Of a stretch of 64,000 nt of DNA, positions 1 to 13,192 are shown piece by piece. The notes below the pieces were generated by a model, which saw only the letters and a list, made by a program, of their open reading frames with translations, made no database searches and was not told the DNA's origin. A program made the position numbers and the translations under genes. The stretch spans positions 62,001-126,000 of the forward strand of contig JASANG010001886.1 of the NCBI GenBank assembly GCA_030248215.1. Reading direction: 5' to 3'. Each line of letters starts with the position of its first letter. Positions within the stretch are counted from its first letter, which is position 1. The stretch comes from Enoplolaimus lenunculus (Eukaryota; Nematoda; Enoplea; Enoplida; Thoracostomopsidae).

Positions 1-145
1 AAAATTTAAATATGGGCATATGTGCAATGATAAGGGAAGTGAATGACAACCTCAAATATGCAAAACATTTTTTTGGCATCCGATCATTTTCGGAATTGTA
101 TAATCGCCAACTGTTGCCAAAAACAGATCTTTTTATTTAAATACA

Positions 146-368
146 GGGTCCATATTCTCAAATTTGTATAGCAACTATCATCAGTTAGTAACAGGTTTTC
201 ACACTCAATAACTGAAGCAGCTGTGGAACTCAAAATAGGCACACGACTGGAGCAAATCATATGCGAAAAATGTGTTGAAATTTGAGCATCAGCATTCACT
301 GGTTCGAAAATTACAAGACGTATCGCCAATTGTCGATAGAAACTATACACGTTTGAGAATACGGACCC
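146..368. repeat. MITE with GGGTCCRTATTCTCAAA inverted ends
   Basis: The left end reads GGGTCCATATTCTCAAAT and the reverse complement of the right end reads GGGTCCGTATTCTCAAAC, so the element is bounded by inverted repeats of about 25 bp. It is about 223 bp long and has no coding capacity. A related end occurs near 15,384 (GGGCCCATATTCTCAAAT) inside the FSTL4/5-like gene, so this is a dispersed family. No superfamily is assigned. Confidence 0.6.
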
Positions 369-757
369 AGACTTAAAATGTCATCTTTGGTAAATAATGT
401 TTTTAGCATTTCTATATCTGTAAACCCCAACCGTTGTTAAGCAATAAAATAAACACATTAATTTAAAACAGCTTTCACAACATTTCTAGCGGTGTAAATT
501 ATGCTTCGAGAATTTTTCATCTAAAAGTGTTTATTAGAAATGGCTTCTAGACTATGTACACTTATCTAAATGTGTTTTTATTCGTTTAACTTTTGCTAAA
601 CGTTAAATTGTCATTGGTGGAATGTTGACCCCATCTACATTGCAAGCACCTTTTCGCGAATATGCCGAAAACCTACCGAAGGTTCCTCGTTCCACGCCAA
701 TTTTTAACTTTTTGTTACTCGTACAAATTTACTCAGATCCGTAGAGTTTGGCGGACC

Positions 758-950
758 AATGTATAGAACAGGGCCGTAGCAGTAGTATAAGCATATTCCT
801 AAACTTAAGCAGAACCAAATGAGTAAGAACGGGTTTATATCTATGCCGAAACCTAAGCTTAAGCTTAAGCAAAAAATAAATGTAAAGCTCATGTTTACTG
901 TATGGCAGTTAGGCAGAAAACATTCCGCCCCTGATCTTTACACATGCTTG
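758..950. repeat. CTTAAG/TTAGGC-rich dispersed MITE
   Basis: Ends of the form ATGTATAGAACAGGGCCG and CCGCCCCTGATCTTTACACAT are inverted relative to each other and enclose runs of AAGCTTAAGC and CCTAAG. The same architecture recurs near 12,652-12,820, 14,394-14,573, 27,998-28,166, 36,667-36,839 and in their mirror copies, so it is one family of about 170-190 bp. The internal GCCTAAGCCTAAGC runs resemble the hexamer TTAGGC, but only in short degenerate stretches. Confidence 0.55.
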
Positions 951-3298
951 TTTTGCGTTAGTAGACCTCAAAAACTTGGCCTATGGCATAATTTAAATTA
1001 ATACACTTATAATAGCAAAATAAAAGCCACTAAAAACGGGTTTAGATTCTCTGTGGACGTCTTTGGTTCATCAACAAATGTACTGTAGTGACCCGAATTA
1101 GATGGAGCCGGGTAATAAGAGGGGGTCCCCATGTTGATGCTCGGAAAATTTTCAGCGTCAAGTTTATGAGGCCTTCATTCGTTGTACTGTTTTAAGTTTT
1201 CATATCCTGAAATTTTAGCTAAAAGTTGTGATTGCCCGTCAGAAATTTCTGAATCCGAAACTGCAATCATGACTAAAACCGGAATCAACTGCAAGCGACG
1301 TTTTTACACGAGTGCATCTTCCACAATAATTTGCGTACGCTTTAACTTAATTTTCGCTAACTGATGGGATAAAAGTTGAATTTTAGATAAACAATACATT
1401 TAACGCAATTAAATGTACGAGCTTATTAGTTGCTAACTGTCAATTGTGACATTTCTACGTTAATGTTCTAAAATGTTTTATAATAAACATGAACTAATCG
1501 AATTAACCTCATCCGGCAATGTTTTTTTCTTCCAGCCACTGTTTCGTTAATTTCTGTCACCCACTGCCCTTAGTGAACAGTTGAAACTATAAAAATTCCT
1601 TCGGTTTTTATGTTTCCACAGAAATTACCCGCAAATGCGGCAATTTACATTTCCTTACAAGCGGAAGTAAAAGTTTTTTGAGTGGGAGATAATTTTTAGG
1701 AGGGATCTACCCATTGGTTTTTAAACTTTACTTGACGTCAAACCAGTTCTGTCTGATTTGCTGAGTCATTGACCGCAAACTGAGAGATGAGCTCATTCAA
1801 ATTCATGCGTCAGCTAAACATGATTGGATTGTTTCCGGAATCGTATTCTTCGATAGCTTTATTACGTTGTACAATTTAGTTAGCAATAGGTTTTCAAACA
1901 CAGCGAATATATTCAAAAATGATATCAATAATTGTTTTTTCATGTTCCCAAATCTTGGTTCACTAAATGTTTTAAATAAATATATTTCAATATTATTTTT
2001 TAACATTTTTTTAGCTTTTATTTCTTTTGACAATTCAAGGTTGAAGTCCTATAGTATTTTTCCATTAACCGTCATTCGATGCCGGTTCTGTTCTGGCGTA
2101 GACAACTACGCAACTTCACTGTAGGTTTGGGCTATTTAGTACTTAGGTATCTTTCGTCAAAATCCTTACAGACATTAATCAGGCCCTTATCCAGCTCAAA
2201 TTGCTAGAGGGGCTAAAAATATTTAGGAATGGCGTACGAGGGGGGTTTATGTTAACTTAGAAGCAAGATTGAAGATTTTCGAATGGGGGCAAAATTGTTC
2301 CAGGGGGAGCCGAGCGCTTCCTTCGCTGAGCTCGTTGGGTGTGGACCCAACATTAATACCTGTACGGGTTCCTCTAGAGTATTGGGTTTCATTGGATGAC
2401 GGTATGACACCATTGAGCAATATACCCTATATATTCTACATATATAAAAATCGCTTAATCATCCCAAGGGTGCGCAGTTGGCCCCCTTTATATTTACTTG
2501 CCGGCGCCCATGAATACTGGCGCATATTATCATTTGTTCATCTGTACATTTCAATTTATTTACCCTGAATACAATTATATGCAGTGGTATGTTTTGGTAC
2601 AAAATTTAGCCTAAAATGCAGCTACAGAAGGTTGCTTTCAATCTGTTAATTTAAGTTTTTTGGTTCAATTCAAAAAATAGATTATTGTCTCAAGTCGATT
2701 GGGAAAAGCAGACAAGTCATATTTCACAAAATATGACAAAAATAATAAAAAAGTTGTTTTAACCACGAAAAATTGATTTTTCATTCATTTGCTGTTGGTT
2801 GCTTATAAAATCCGTTTGGTTTCTGTTGCCGTAGAAAAGTATTCTCGCTATAAATTTAAATAGGAACACAGAATGAGATTTGAAAAATTAGTAAAAAAAC
2901 AGTTGAAAGCGAAATCAGCGTTTGTCAAACTGAATAAAACAACAAAATTTTCTTAAACTTTTCCTGGAAATAATAAATATCTTTGAAGTCAAAAAATCGT
3001 AACCTAAAACTAAAATTACTAATGATGATTCGTTTCAGGGACCACAAATGTATTTACTGGGCGGTGTACGGGACCACCTTGGCCACGAGCCTGCAAACAG
3101 GGATCAAAACTAATATTTTTATTAAGATTTAGTGCTAAAATTGCGTTTGATTTTTCAGCCGCTCCGGTTGAAAGGTTTTCGCTACCGTGCGCTTCCGTCG
3201 TTCTGGATCCGCTACCGGAAGTATCGGCAAGTTTCGTATTCACCGGTTTTATACAGCAGGGTGATAAATACTACGTTTGATGCAAGAAGCTGCTGCCT

Positions 3299-3712
3299 TC
3301 CTGTGTAGGGACCCGAATAAGAGGACGGTAATAAGACGGCGTCCACATTTTGATTCCCAGTCAGTAGGAGTTCGTATCCCTAATAAGAGTACGTAAGCGA
3401 ATAGAGTCTCTGGTCCATAAATGTCAATTATTCTTAATTGTAGTACATACATGACTCCAGGACCAAATAAAGTTGAGTTTGAAACTTTGAAGCATACTCC
3501 TTATAACCTTGCATTATCGCTCAAGCTTTTGATACAAACCAAATGAGCATTCAATTCAAGGTATAGTTGCAATACCGGTTATATATCAGTAACGAAGCCT
3601 GGCAGAGGGTGGGTCAAAATAAATAACAGTCCGTAACCGAATAACAAGAAGGATACCCTCTGGAGAGCCAAATAAGTAGCAATCACCCCCTATTTTCGGG
3701 TAACTACAGTAC
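3299..3712. repeat. TACTGTAGTGACCC-family MITE, diverged copy
   Basis: It begins with TGTGTAGGGACCCGAATAAG and ends with the inverse of that motif (CGGGTAACTACAGTA). Its internal sequence matches the element at 23,263-23,703, including the AGTCCGTAACCGAATAACA stretch. At about 414 bp it is a nearly full-length, non-coding, diverged copy. Confidence 0.6.
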
Positions 3713-4324
3713 ACGAGCCAATCCCTTTCACATGTTTTCTAGTCTTCTACATTTATAGGTTTTTGCCAAAAAACAACTCAAACCCTCTGAAAAAGTACTC
3801 TCAACATCGGTTGTATATTTCTCATTTCTACATTAATATTTAATTACTATAATTATATAAGCCTTAAGCAATTAGCTAAAATTAGCTGTATATAATGCGA
3901 GTTGCGGATCCGAAATTTTTTCACGGGGTTTTCGGTATGCAACAGTGAAAAAGGCTCATGAATAAATTGGGGCAGAGGCCAAACGTCCTTTAATGCGTTA
4001 ATCTTAGTGTAAAATCTTGGTTTTGACGGACTCTTGTTTATTGTTTGGCCTCTTGCCTGAGAAACAACTGACCTGGGGTCTTAGAAGTTAATAAGCTTAG
4101 ACTTAAGCTCTTTCTATAGCGTAGGCTTAGACTTTTGGGCCTGCAATTAGGATTGGGTTACGTTTAGGTTTAGGTTAAGGCTGGATGGACAGATGTTTTG
4201 TAATTGAAAATTGTTTCAGTGTTTAATTATGATTAAATAACTAAATTCAGTGCCATAACTGGCAACTTAAATGCACTGAAATAAGATTGAAATTGAAAAC
4301 ATTTCGCATCACAAACACTCAAAT

Positions 4325-7300
4325 ATGTTGGCATCAACTGCTATTTTGATTCACGTCGTTTTCGCAGTGGTCGAAGCGTTTGTAAGTTTTTACTCCACTG
4401 ATGCAGTATTAATTATTGAAAAGAAGTATATTTTAGTCGACTTAGCTAAATTAGAAAATGTGCTTCCAGAATGCTAACTCTGGAATATCATGTATGCGCT
4501 AAGGTTAATAATATTAGTTCTGATATTAGCCAACCAACTACAAAACTGAAAAAGAAATATTAAAATGTTGTTTCCGAAAATTATAGAATTGGGAAATGGA
4601 GTAACTGCTTATGTTGAGGTCAGGATAATTTTTCATGAAACTACGACAAAACAACTACAAAATAAAGTAGCTGAACAGAAAGCGTTTGGTCCAAACTGAC
4701 GGGGATACTTGTGAGCCGTATTTCCGTTCAAATTTAGCCGAATCCGTAAGAATTGAACGATCTTGAGCTAACATTTTCGTGTTTGTATGTGACCTTAAAA
4801 TTCTAGGAGCACATTCAGTTTAAATTTGCCGCGAACGTCTTTGATTTATATTTTCAGGCAGGTGATGGGTTCGATATTACAATGAACGGGCAGGTCGATA
4901 TGATACCGTACGCGTGGGGTTCGTACGAAACAGGTAAAAAAGTAACTGGTTTTCGACCAATCACCGGTCAGCGCCTAATTCGCCGCTGGCGGCGAATCTT
5001 GTAACTCGGCAGACGGCAATTTTTGAGTTTCTAATATCGAGCAAAGTCGAGATTTAAATACTTCATCGTCTGTGACATTTGAAATTAGGCGCACGGTCAG
5101 AATTTTATAATGGTGGCTCAGGCAGCCCTGAAATACATTAAAGGTTTAGTTTTCATGAATTAGCGAATCAAGCAAACAGTTTCACGCATTTTTAAACTTG
5201 ATATGTCCCAATCACAAATATTACGTTTTGTGTGGGTTCGAATGGGTGATCCAATTGCTAAATCAGACAAATACAGTCTTACCGCGACCAAAGGAAACTA
5301 GAAGCTTTTAAAGTTTTGCGCTGGCTTACATAAAAAGTTTTGTCAAATGTCAAAAAAACTTATTTTTAGATGCCAAGGCTAAAACAAAAATGCCATGCTG
5401 TATCGATAATTTGATGCCAATATTTGCTGAACAAAATCAACCTCAACAAACTTTGTCACATCATTTCGAAATTTTTCCTCCAAAACAATGAAATCATTTT
5501 TCCAAAAATTTTGCACAATTCAATGCCGGCGAATTTGAAAATAAAAACAAAATTAAATTTTATTTTTTTATTTTTTAAGAAATGTGCCAAACAGTTTTCT
5601 GTCGTCGTGGCGAAGAGTGTCGAGTGGATACGGTGACACGTGTCGCTCGATGTGTGTGCCGGAAAAGCTGCCCTTTGCACGATAATCCTGCATGCGCATC
5701 GGACGGTCGTATTTATCCAAATCATTGTGAGCTTCATCGCAGTGCATGTCTTAAACAAATTCCGTAAGTGTTTGTGGGGGTTTCACGCTTTGATTGACCC
5801 CTTCTCATAAACTTCAAATTTATCTCCCTATTTAAGCTACGACAGCTAGAATGTTAATTATAGGCTAAGCTAAAAGGCTTAAGCCAAATCAAAATTATCT
5901 TCAAGGGTTTGAAGTTATTCTCAAATCAAATTTAACTGGTGGGTGAATATGCCAGGTGTAACAGGGTCATAAACGTTGTAATTTCTGTCTGATAAAATAA
6001 GACAGTAAAATATTTTAAAGAAATGATTATAATCTAACTGGTTAAGCCATAAGGTTATATTTGCTTATATTCTATGACTTACACTCAAGTATGATTTGTT
6101 TCAAACAGTAACAAATAAAACATTTTGGTTTGAAGTTATTTTAAGATTGTCACAACAGAATATGGAATTTTGTGCGCAATTTACAACCACAACTACAGTT
6201 TCATCAAACGCAAAAACTACCGAAACTCGTAACCAAAACGGTAACTTACCTTCAATTGATATGCGTCACAATGCAAATCTTGAACTTCCACCTCAGCAAC
6301 TTCTTGTACCAGTTGCCACCACCAGTCAAGCACCGTTGTCGAACGTTCGCGGAACAAAGCCTGAAACTCAACGAAAAAATTTATTCAGTGTAAACGATGC
6401 AAAGTCTCAATTGAAAAATTCTGACGGCAACCAACGATTTGATATCGATTTTGATCGATCGATACAGTTTGATGACGTTGATAATGGATCTGCAAGTGAC
6501 GAAAGTAAAACGTTTATAGTAAAACAAATGATTTTAAAATGTATTCAATAAAGGACGAAATTTGGCCACACCAGTGATTTGCTAAAATTATTGCAATGAA
6601 AATTGTTCACAAACGCTGAGAATGGCTGAGTTTTTGAAATCCTATTTAAGTCCGGCATAGTAGTTAAGTATGTGCTAAGCAATTACATAACTATTTTGTC
6701 GTTTAAAAAAGTACTTGAGTTATTTATAAGTAAATACGTTAATAACAGGCTAAATTTGATATATTACAGATTAACAGATGAGACATATTAGCATTTATCA
6801 AATTGAAATTGTACACTTATGGTGTTTCCTTAATATAAAGGAAAACTATTATTTTCTTGTTATGACAGCGACTCACACTTGGCTGTAATATGTTTTTGCT
6901 CAAAACGTTAAGTATTTACTTTTCGGCGTTTTATAGTAATTTACATATGTATAACGTAAATAAATACTGAAGTAAGATTTTCAGAAACTCAGCCGTTGTA
7001 TTTAAAATTTGCCGTAAGTTTTTCATCAAAATTGCTAAAAGTTTCAAAATTGTATAAATTGCAATCGACAGCGAATTAGTAGACGGTGAACAAATCAATA
7101 TATTTTTGTTCAGTTAAAACTTAAAAACACTTAATATTAAATAAATACTGTTGTTACTTTTGGCGTTAAATATTAATTTGGTAGTAATTTTTTTACAAGA
7201 TACACCGACATATTTAACAATTGCTATTTTTAGTGCTAAACAACGCCCGAATTAATATTTTCAGGTGTGGTTGTTTGTGAAGCGACTCAAATGCGTACTT

Positions 7301-10300
7301 TACTCGACAACCTTCTACTATACTTCAACGCAAAGTATGCCGAAAACCAGAGCGGTACTATTAAAAAAGGTATTGTAGTGAACCGAATTGGAACGGGAAA
7401 TAAGAGGGGTTCACCATTTTAAGTCCAAATCAATAGGAATCTGTATTCCTAATTCGTGTCAGTTAGTGGGGACACTCAGGCATCCCACATAAACTCTAAA
7501 TCAAGAAAAAAGGTCAATGGACATATGCTTTCTGTTGTAACAAGTAGAATTTGAGATTTAATTGTAAAATCACAGCAAAGTATCGTGTAAACACGTGTTA
7601 TTTGACAAAAAAACAGTGGTGGCGTGGAAGAATGTTAAGTGCTATTTTCTAATTAAGCATCTATTTACACTCAAGATTAGCCGAAACTTCAGATAATTTT
7701 AGTTTGTTTTTAATTATTTCAGATCGGTCGTGGCTTTTGCGCAAAATGTTCAACAAATTTGATTCAAACGGTGACGGCCGAGTGAACGCTGATGAGTTGA
7801 CTACAACGCAACGCAAAGATCATCTCGCAGTTCTGGAGCCGAAATCGTGTGATTTTCATGATCTGTTGCGGTTTTTGGACTCTGATTTGGATTCAGAGTT
7901 GTCTGAAGATGAATTTTTGAGCGGATTTGGTAAGTACACCCGAGGGGCGTAGCCAGAATTTTAAGCAAATTTCAAATGCGGGCGTACAAGGCAAAATTTT
8001 GGAAACGACACTACGATATTTTATAAAAATATATTGAAAGGCGTTTTAGAAGGCAAAGTTTTGGAAAAGGGGAAATAAGTTTTGTGTGCGAAAAGCGTCG
8101 AAAGCGGTTAGAAGCTGAAATAAATCGACCAAAATGTCAAAGGTTGCAATAGTTTCCTAACCAACCCTCCTGCGTGTCGGATTAACTATATCCAGCTTAA
8201 ATTGGATTGGTTAATTTAACTCAACTACGGAACATTTCAGTTGAAAAAAAATTACAGGAGCAGAACGAAAAATAAAATCAGTCAAAAACAGTTTGTTTCC
8301 AAAGCTTGAATTCTGCATTCATGACAACAGAAAAAGTTTTGTGGAAACCAAACAAAAACCAAACTTGCGTTTCATTTTCTAACAACTGTTTTCTAATATT
8401 ATGGCTAAGATGAAGTCTTGTCAGATGTTTATTTCAGGAGTTCCGTTGAGTTACCTGGCTCCTAGCGACCACATGGTTCATCACACAGTGAAAAAAGATG
8501 CTCAGTATCAGCTGCGTTGTGGAATTCGCTCAACCGACCCTAAAAACGATAAATATCACTGGTATCGCTATGGTGTTGCCGTTGTTGACATTCCAGCATA
8601 TAACTTACAGGTAAGCGTTTTACTTAAAAATGTCAATGGTAAAATATAAATTCAAATTTTTTTAAAAATTTCAATTCAAATTCGCCATGGAACATGCATT
8701 TTGTAATAAATACCCCCCACTATAGTGTTTAATTTGGTCTGGTAGCGAACAAGTATTTTCTAAATTCAGTCAAATTTTTACAACTACATCGGCTATTATT
8801 AATAACTTTTAAAGTGTAACTAGGGGGTGAAATGGGCATTTGGCCTACGGAATTCCGGACGGTCGGTTGAAATTGGGGCCACTCAACAAAATGTGAAATA
8901 ATTTTATTATATGATTATTTAGCTAAATGCTCAGTAGTGGCATGGCTTATATTAAAATGCTAGAGCCGATTTGTTGTATCGATATCAATTAAACACCAGA
9001 TGAACCAGGCCAGTGGCCAGCTCACTTACAAGGTTTTCGATGGCTTACAACCAAGGTTGGAAATTTTCCAGGAAGGGAATAAATCCAGGGGTGGCTGAGT
9101 CCCCACTGGTGGCTCCGGTCTGGCTACGGGACCAAATTATTTTTTCTGAAACATTTTAGATTAGTAAAGATGGCGGTGATTTGTATCTTGCAACTGCAGA
9201 TTTCGTTCACACCGGAAATTTCAGTTGTCGCCTCGCTCATAATTCGGCAATTGAACAAATTCATGTTGTTACCGTCAAAGGTGCGCGTTCAGTATGGCAC
9301 TGGTGTGATCGTTCTATGCCCAAACGAACCAGGATTTTAATGAAATTTGATTTTTATAATTAAGCAAACAGATATTTGGTAAACCATTTTGTAACTCTGA
9401 AATTACCTGATACCGGCAATTTTATCAAAATTTAATGTTAATGGAACAGTTATTCACTGTAAAACCTAGTTAATCGTATGATGGGAAGATGATTTTTGAC
9501 TCTAAAGCAGCAGGCACGCAGTGCCCGAGGGGATTGATGCCATAAAACACCCCTATATAAATATGGGTTCTCTCACGGATAAAACTTTTGACCCACATAT
9601 GTCATATTTTTCTGCGTGCCACATCCGGAACCTTGTCCTGTCAACGGGCCGTAGTTGAAGCATTATTCAGCGCAAATCTTTGTTTTATCACCTGGATTTG
9701 CGTGTGACCTACTGAATTGAAAGATGAACTTATTTGTCGCGTTTTAGTTTACAGACAATTTTTTACTATTTTTCAGAACATGTAAATGTGTTGGTTCAAC
9801 CAGGATTTTTAATGCTCACTGTTGGCGACGCTGCGGTACTGCATTGTGATATCCGGTCTGGATTTCCGGTTCCGCAATTATCGTGGTACAAAAATGACAA
9901 AAAATTCGCAGGTAACAGTTTGCGCAAATTTACAAATTTGGACGTCTTTCGTAATACTGGATTTTGCAGTTACAAACGGCGAACAGCTGAAGTTTGCTAT
10001 ACTGCGGTAACCGTTCCCCGACTACTGCCAAGCAGGTATCTGATCCATGGCAAACCCAATATGCCATGCGAATTCAAAGGTTTGTTCGCGATTTCGGCTC
10101 AATTCTGGTTTAAACACTACGGTTATCACGGTTATTTGGCATCTCGATTGCTTCAATGGCGAATTATTTTCTGTCACCATTGGTCTCCTACATATTTACC
10201 TGCTGTTTGTGATTCAGCTGTTCCGCCTCTGGCTGATACCTTACCACAAGGAACCCACCTCGCACTCGGACGGGCGGGGATTACCCAAGCCGAGGCCACC

Positions 10301-13160
10301 CTTTCAGGTGCCACATTGTTGACGGGTATACCAATTACAAAAGCAAATATAATTTTTGTATGCATACTTCAATCTCAGCTAACACTTATAGTTTATCGAC
10401 AGAAAGAAACTGTCTTAATTTGCATTTACCCTATTGAAGTCCTTCACTGGTCAGTGTTGTATTAATTTGTTTGTTCAAGTGTTTTAGATGGCCTCTCAAT
10501 GCTGAGTATTGATAAAGCAAAATACAGCGACACTGGAACGTATACATGCATTGCACGCAATCATATTGGCGATCATGCGAATTCAAGTGCGTCCATTTTA
10601 GTCCGAGGACGATACCGTAATCAAGAAATCATTGTAGCGAAAGGTAATTTGATTTGCAATTCAAAGTTTTTTTTTGCAATTTTGCATTTAAATTTAAAAT
10701 ATTTTTCAATACAACGTGATAAAGCGACTCAGTACAGTGAGTTTTATTTTACAAGTCCGGTTTAGTCTTTTTACAATATATCTTTCGAAAAAGTGTAAAA
10801 AAATTACGCTAGCAATAAATACTGTTAAAACAATCGCAAGGTACACACATATGGGTACCATACCGAAGACTAGTTACCCAGAGCTACAAATGTAAAGCCC
10901 TTTTCGGTCGGCGTCGAGTGTCTGGCTCCTGGTAATGGTAAACTGGTCTCATGTGAAAGTTCCGAATCTTTGCTTTAAAAATTATTTTAGCTGAAATATA
11001 AACATTCATGCGAGAAAAGGTTAAACCCTGTAACCTATTACTGCAAGTAAATAATCTTACCTGCATAGAATATGTTTGCATTTGTGTTGTGTTTACCGTA
11101 TTTTACTTGCAACGATTATTAAGTTGTTTTTCAGCATTGCGGCCGGAAGAACATTTTGTTGCGTTGCACGAAAGCGGAGCAAACATTTATTCAGCAACGT
11201 CGTGCAATTTGAGACACAAAGTTTCCGGTACGTATCCGGTGTCGGTCAAAGACGGAAGTTACTTGTGTCAAGGAAAAGCGTAAGTTCATTTTTCTTACAT
11301 ATTGTGAATACATGCATATATCTAAAATGTAAATCTTAATAAAATGTTCGCTGGAAAAGTGATGAGTCAAACTGACTCTCTCCGAATTAGGCTTTTGGAG
11401 ACTACACAAAGTGAGTCAAATTGAACTCTGCCAGAGTCAAATTCAACTCATTGAGTGATTTGGGTGTGTCAAATTTGACTCTGGCGGAGTCTAATTAGAC
11501 TCAATTTGTGTAGTCCGGAAACAGCCTATTTCGGAGAGAGAGTCAATCCGACTCACCATTTTTTCTGTGTTGAAACCATCATAGATTTACAAGCTACTTA
11601 GGGTCAGTATTTGGGTCTGTAAGCAAATGAAGCCTTCAAAATTACGAAGTCCATCTATGGACTGGGCTACCGAAATACTAATCTCGGCGCCGACTTTTCT
11701 ATATTCTGCCTCTTATATCTGGCACAAAAGATTGTTTTTTCTTGATCACTTTTATAACATTGTTTATTCAGTGTGATTATGTATTTCTGCATTTAAATTT
11801 TAAAGTCACTTATGTAATATTATGGGTATTCAGTTGTTGTGTAGAATTTTCAAAAATATTCACAGCAAAGATATTCAAATAAGCTGTAAAAAGCGTCTAA
11901 TTCCAATTTACAGTTTGGTAACAGTTTTGGTCTGCAAAGTGGGATTGTCCAATGACAGACACAGCAATTCCTAACGCAAAGTGATATATATAATTATATA
12001 ATTATATATATACAAATATATATATATATAATGTATATATACTTAATGTAAATAAAAAAGCTTGCAAACGAAAAGCCAAACGCAATTTTAGCACTAAATC
12101 TTAATTGCTAATTGTGCTGACAATTATGTTGCCTTTACTTGCAGATGCGTTTGGGGTTCGCTGGTTGTCACCCGTCCTGCAAATTATATTTACGCCGCTT
12201 TGCCGAATCAGCGTTCAATTGCAGTCATCGACGTAACGCGGGGCGACATACATGAAGTAAATGTACTTTTTGAACCAAGTATTGGCCCAGGTTAACGTTT
12301 TGACCAGCTTACAAAGCTGAACACTTTCAGTATGTAAGCTCTGCAGCCTTGCAATCTTCCAGTAGTCTGCGGGTTCTCTTTATTACCATCGACCCCCATT
12401 TTATTTTTCATATCAAAATTAATTTGTACTGAGGGCTTAAAACTGCTTAGCCACGCTTTTATTTTCAAATGTGTGTAGCATCTAACACCTGTTGAAAATT
12501 GCAATTGGAACTTTGAACTGAATGAATGATGTGGTATGAAATTCAACAAATACCGATTTTGGATGTGATGTATATATCTTACACGTTACGGAATATAAGT
12601 TTCGTTGCTGTAAACGTTTAGTGTTATTAAATTTATTCTCGTATATGGCGCGCCCATGTACCTTTTAGGGCCGTTTCGGTTTCCGGTGGGTCTGTAAAAG
12701 AGTAGGCTTGATTGCAGACTCCATTATTCGCTTTGACTTAGGCTTAGGAATACACTTTTTCAACGCTTAGATATAGGCTTATGAATACGCTTAATCTATT
12801 GTTACGGTCCTAAAAGTAGACGAATGCTACGCAGATTTGAGAATACAGTTTACACAGATGTTTTCTCTAAGGTGCATGCAAGCTATTTTGATTTTTGGCT
12901 AAAATAAAATTTGGACCCGTGGCGATTAAATGGGGTTAACCAGAAATCAAAGCCTAAATTTATGTCAAAATCTACCAAATTTCGAAAACTGCGTTGGAGA
13001 AGTATACAACAGCCTAAACTTCCACGCGTGGACTTCGAAATTTCATAATCACATAAAATTACTGTTTTAGATTCTTCATGTGACCGGCGAACCAACTCGA
13101 CTTTTTTATTCCGAAGCAGATGACACCGTTTGGGTCGAAGTTACTGATAACAACAATAAC

Positions 13161-13192
<32 letters not shown>

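Larger units (their letters stand above)
1..4324. other. Intergenic stretch, MITE-rich, no supported gene
   Basis: I see no credible exon here; the open frames are short and AT-biased. The stretch holds a terminal-inverted-repeat element at 146-368, a CTTAAG-rich element at 758-950, a partial TACTGTAGTGACCC-type element near 1082-1160, a longer member of that family at 3299-3712, and another TTAGG/CTAAGC-rich patch at about 4080-4190. The promoter and 5' UTR of the downstream FSTL4/5-like gene should lie at its right end, but I cannot point to a core promoter motif. Confidence 0.6.

Noticed and set aside
9734-10465. A single 243-aa gene
   Set aside because: Its first part is exon 9 of the FSTL4/5-like gene; the rest is intron read-through. 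It is kept only as an intron-retention observation.
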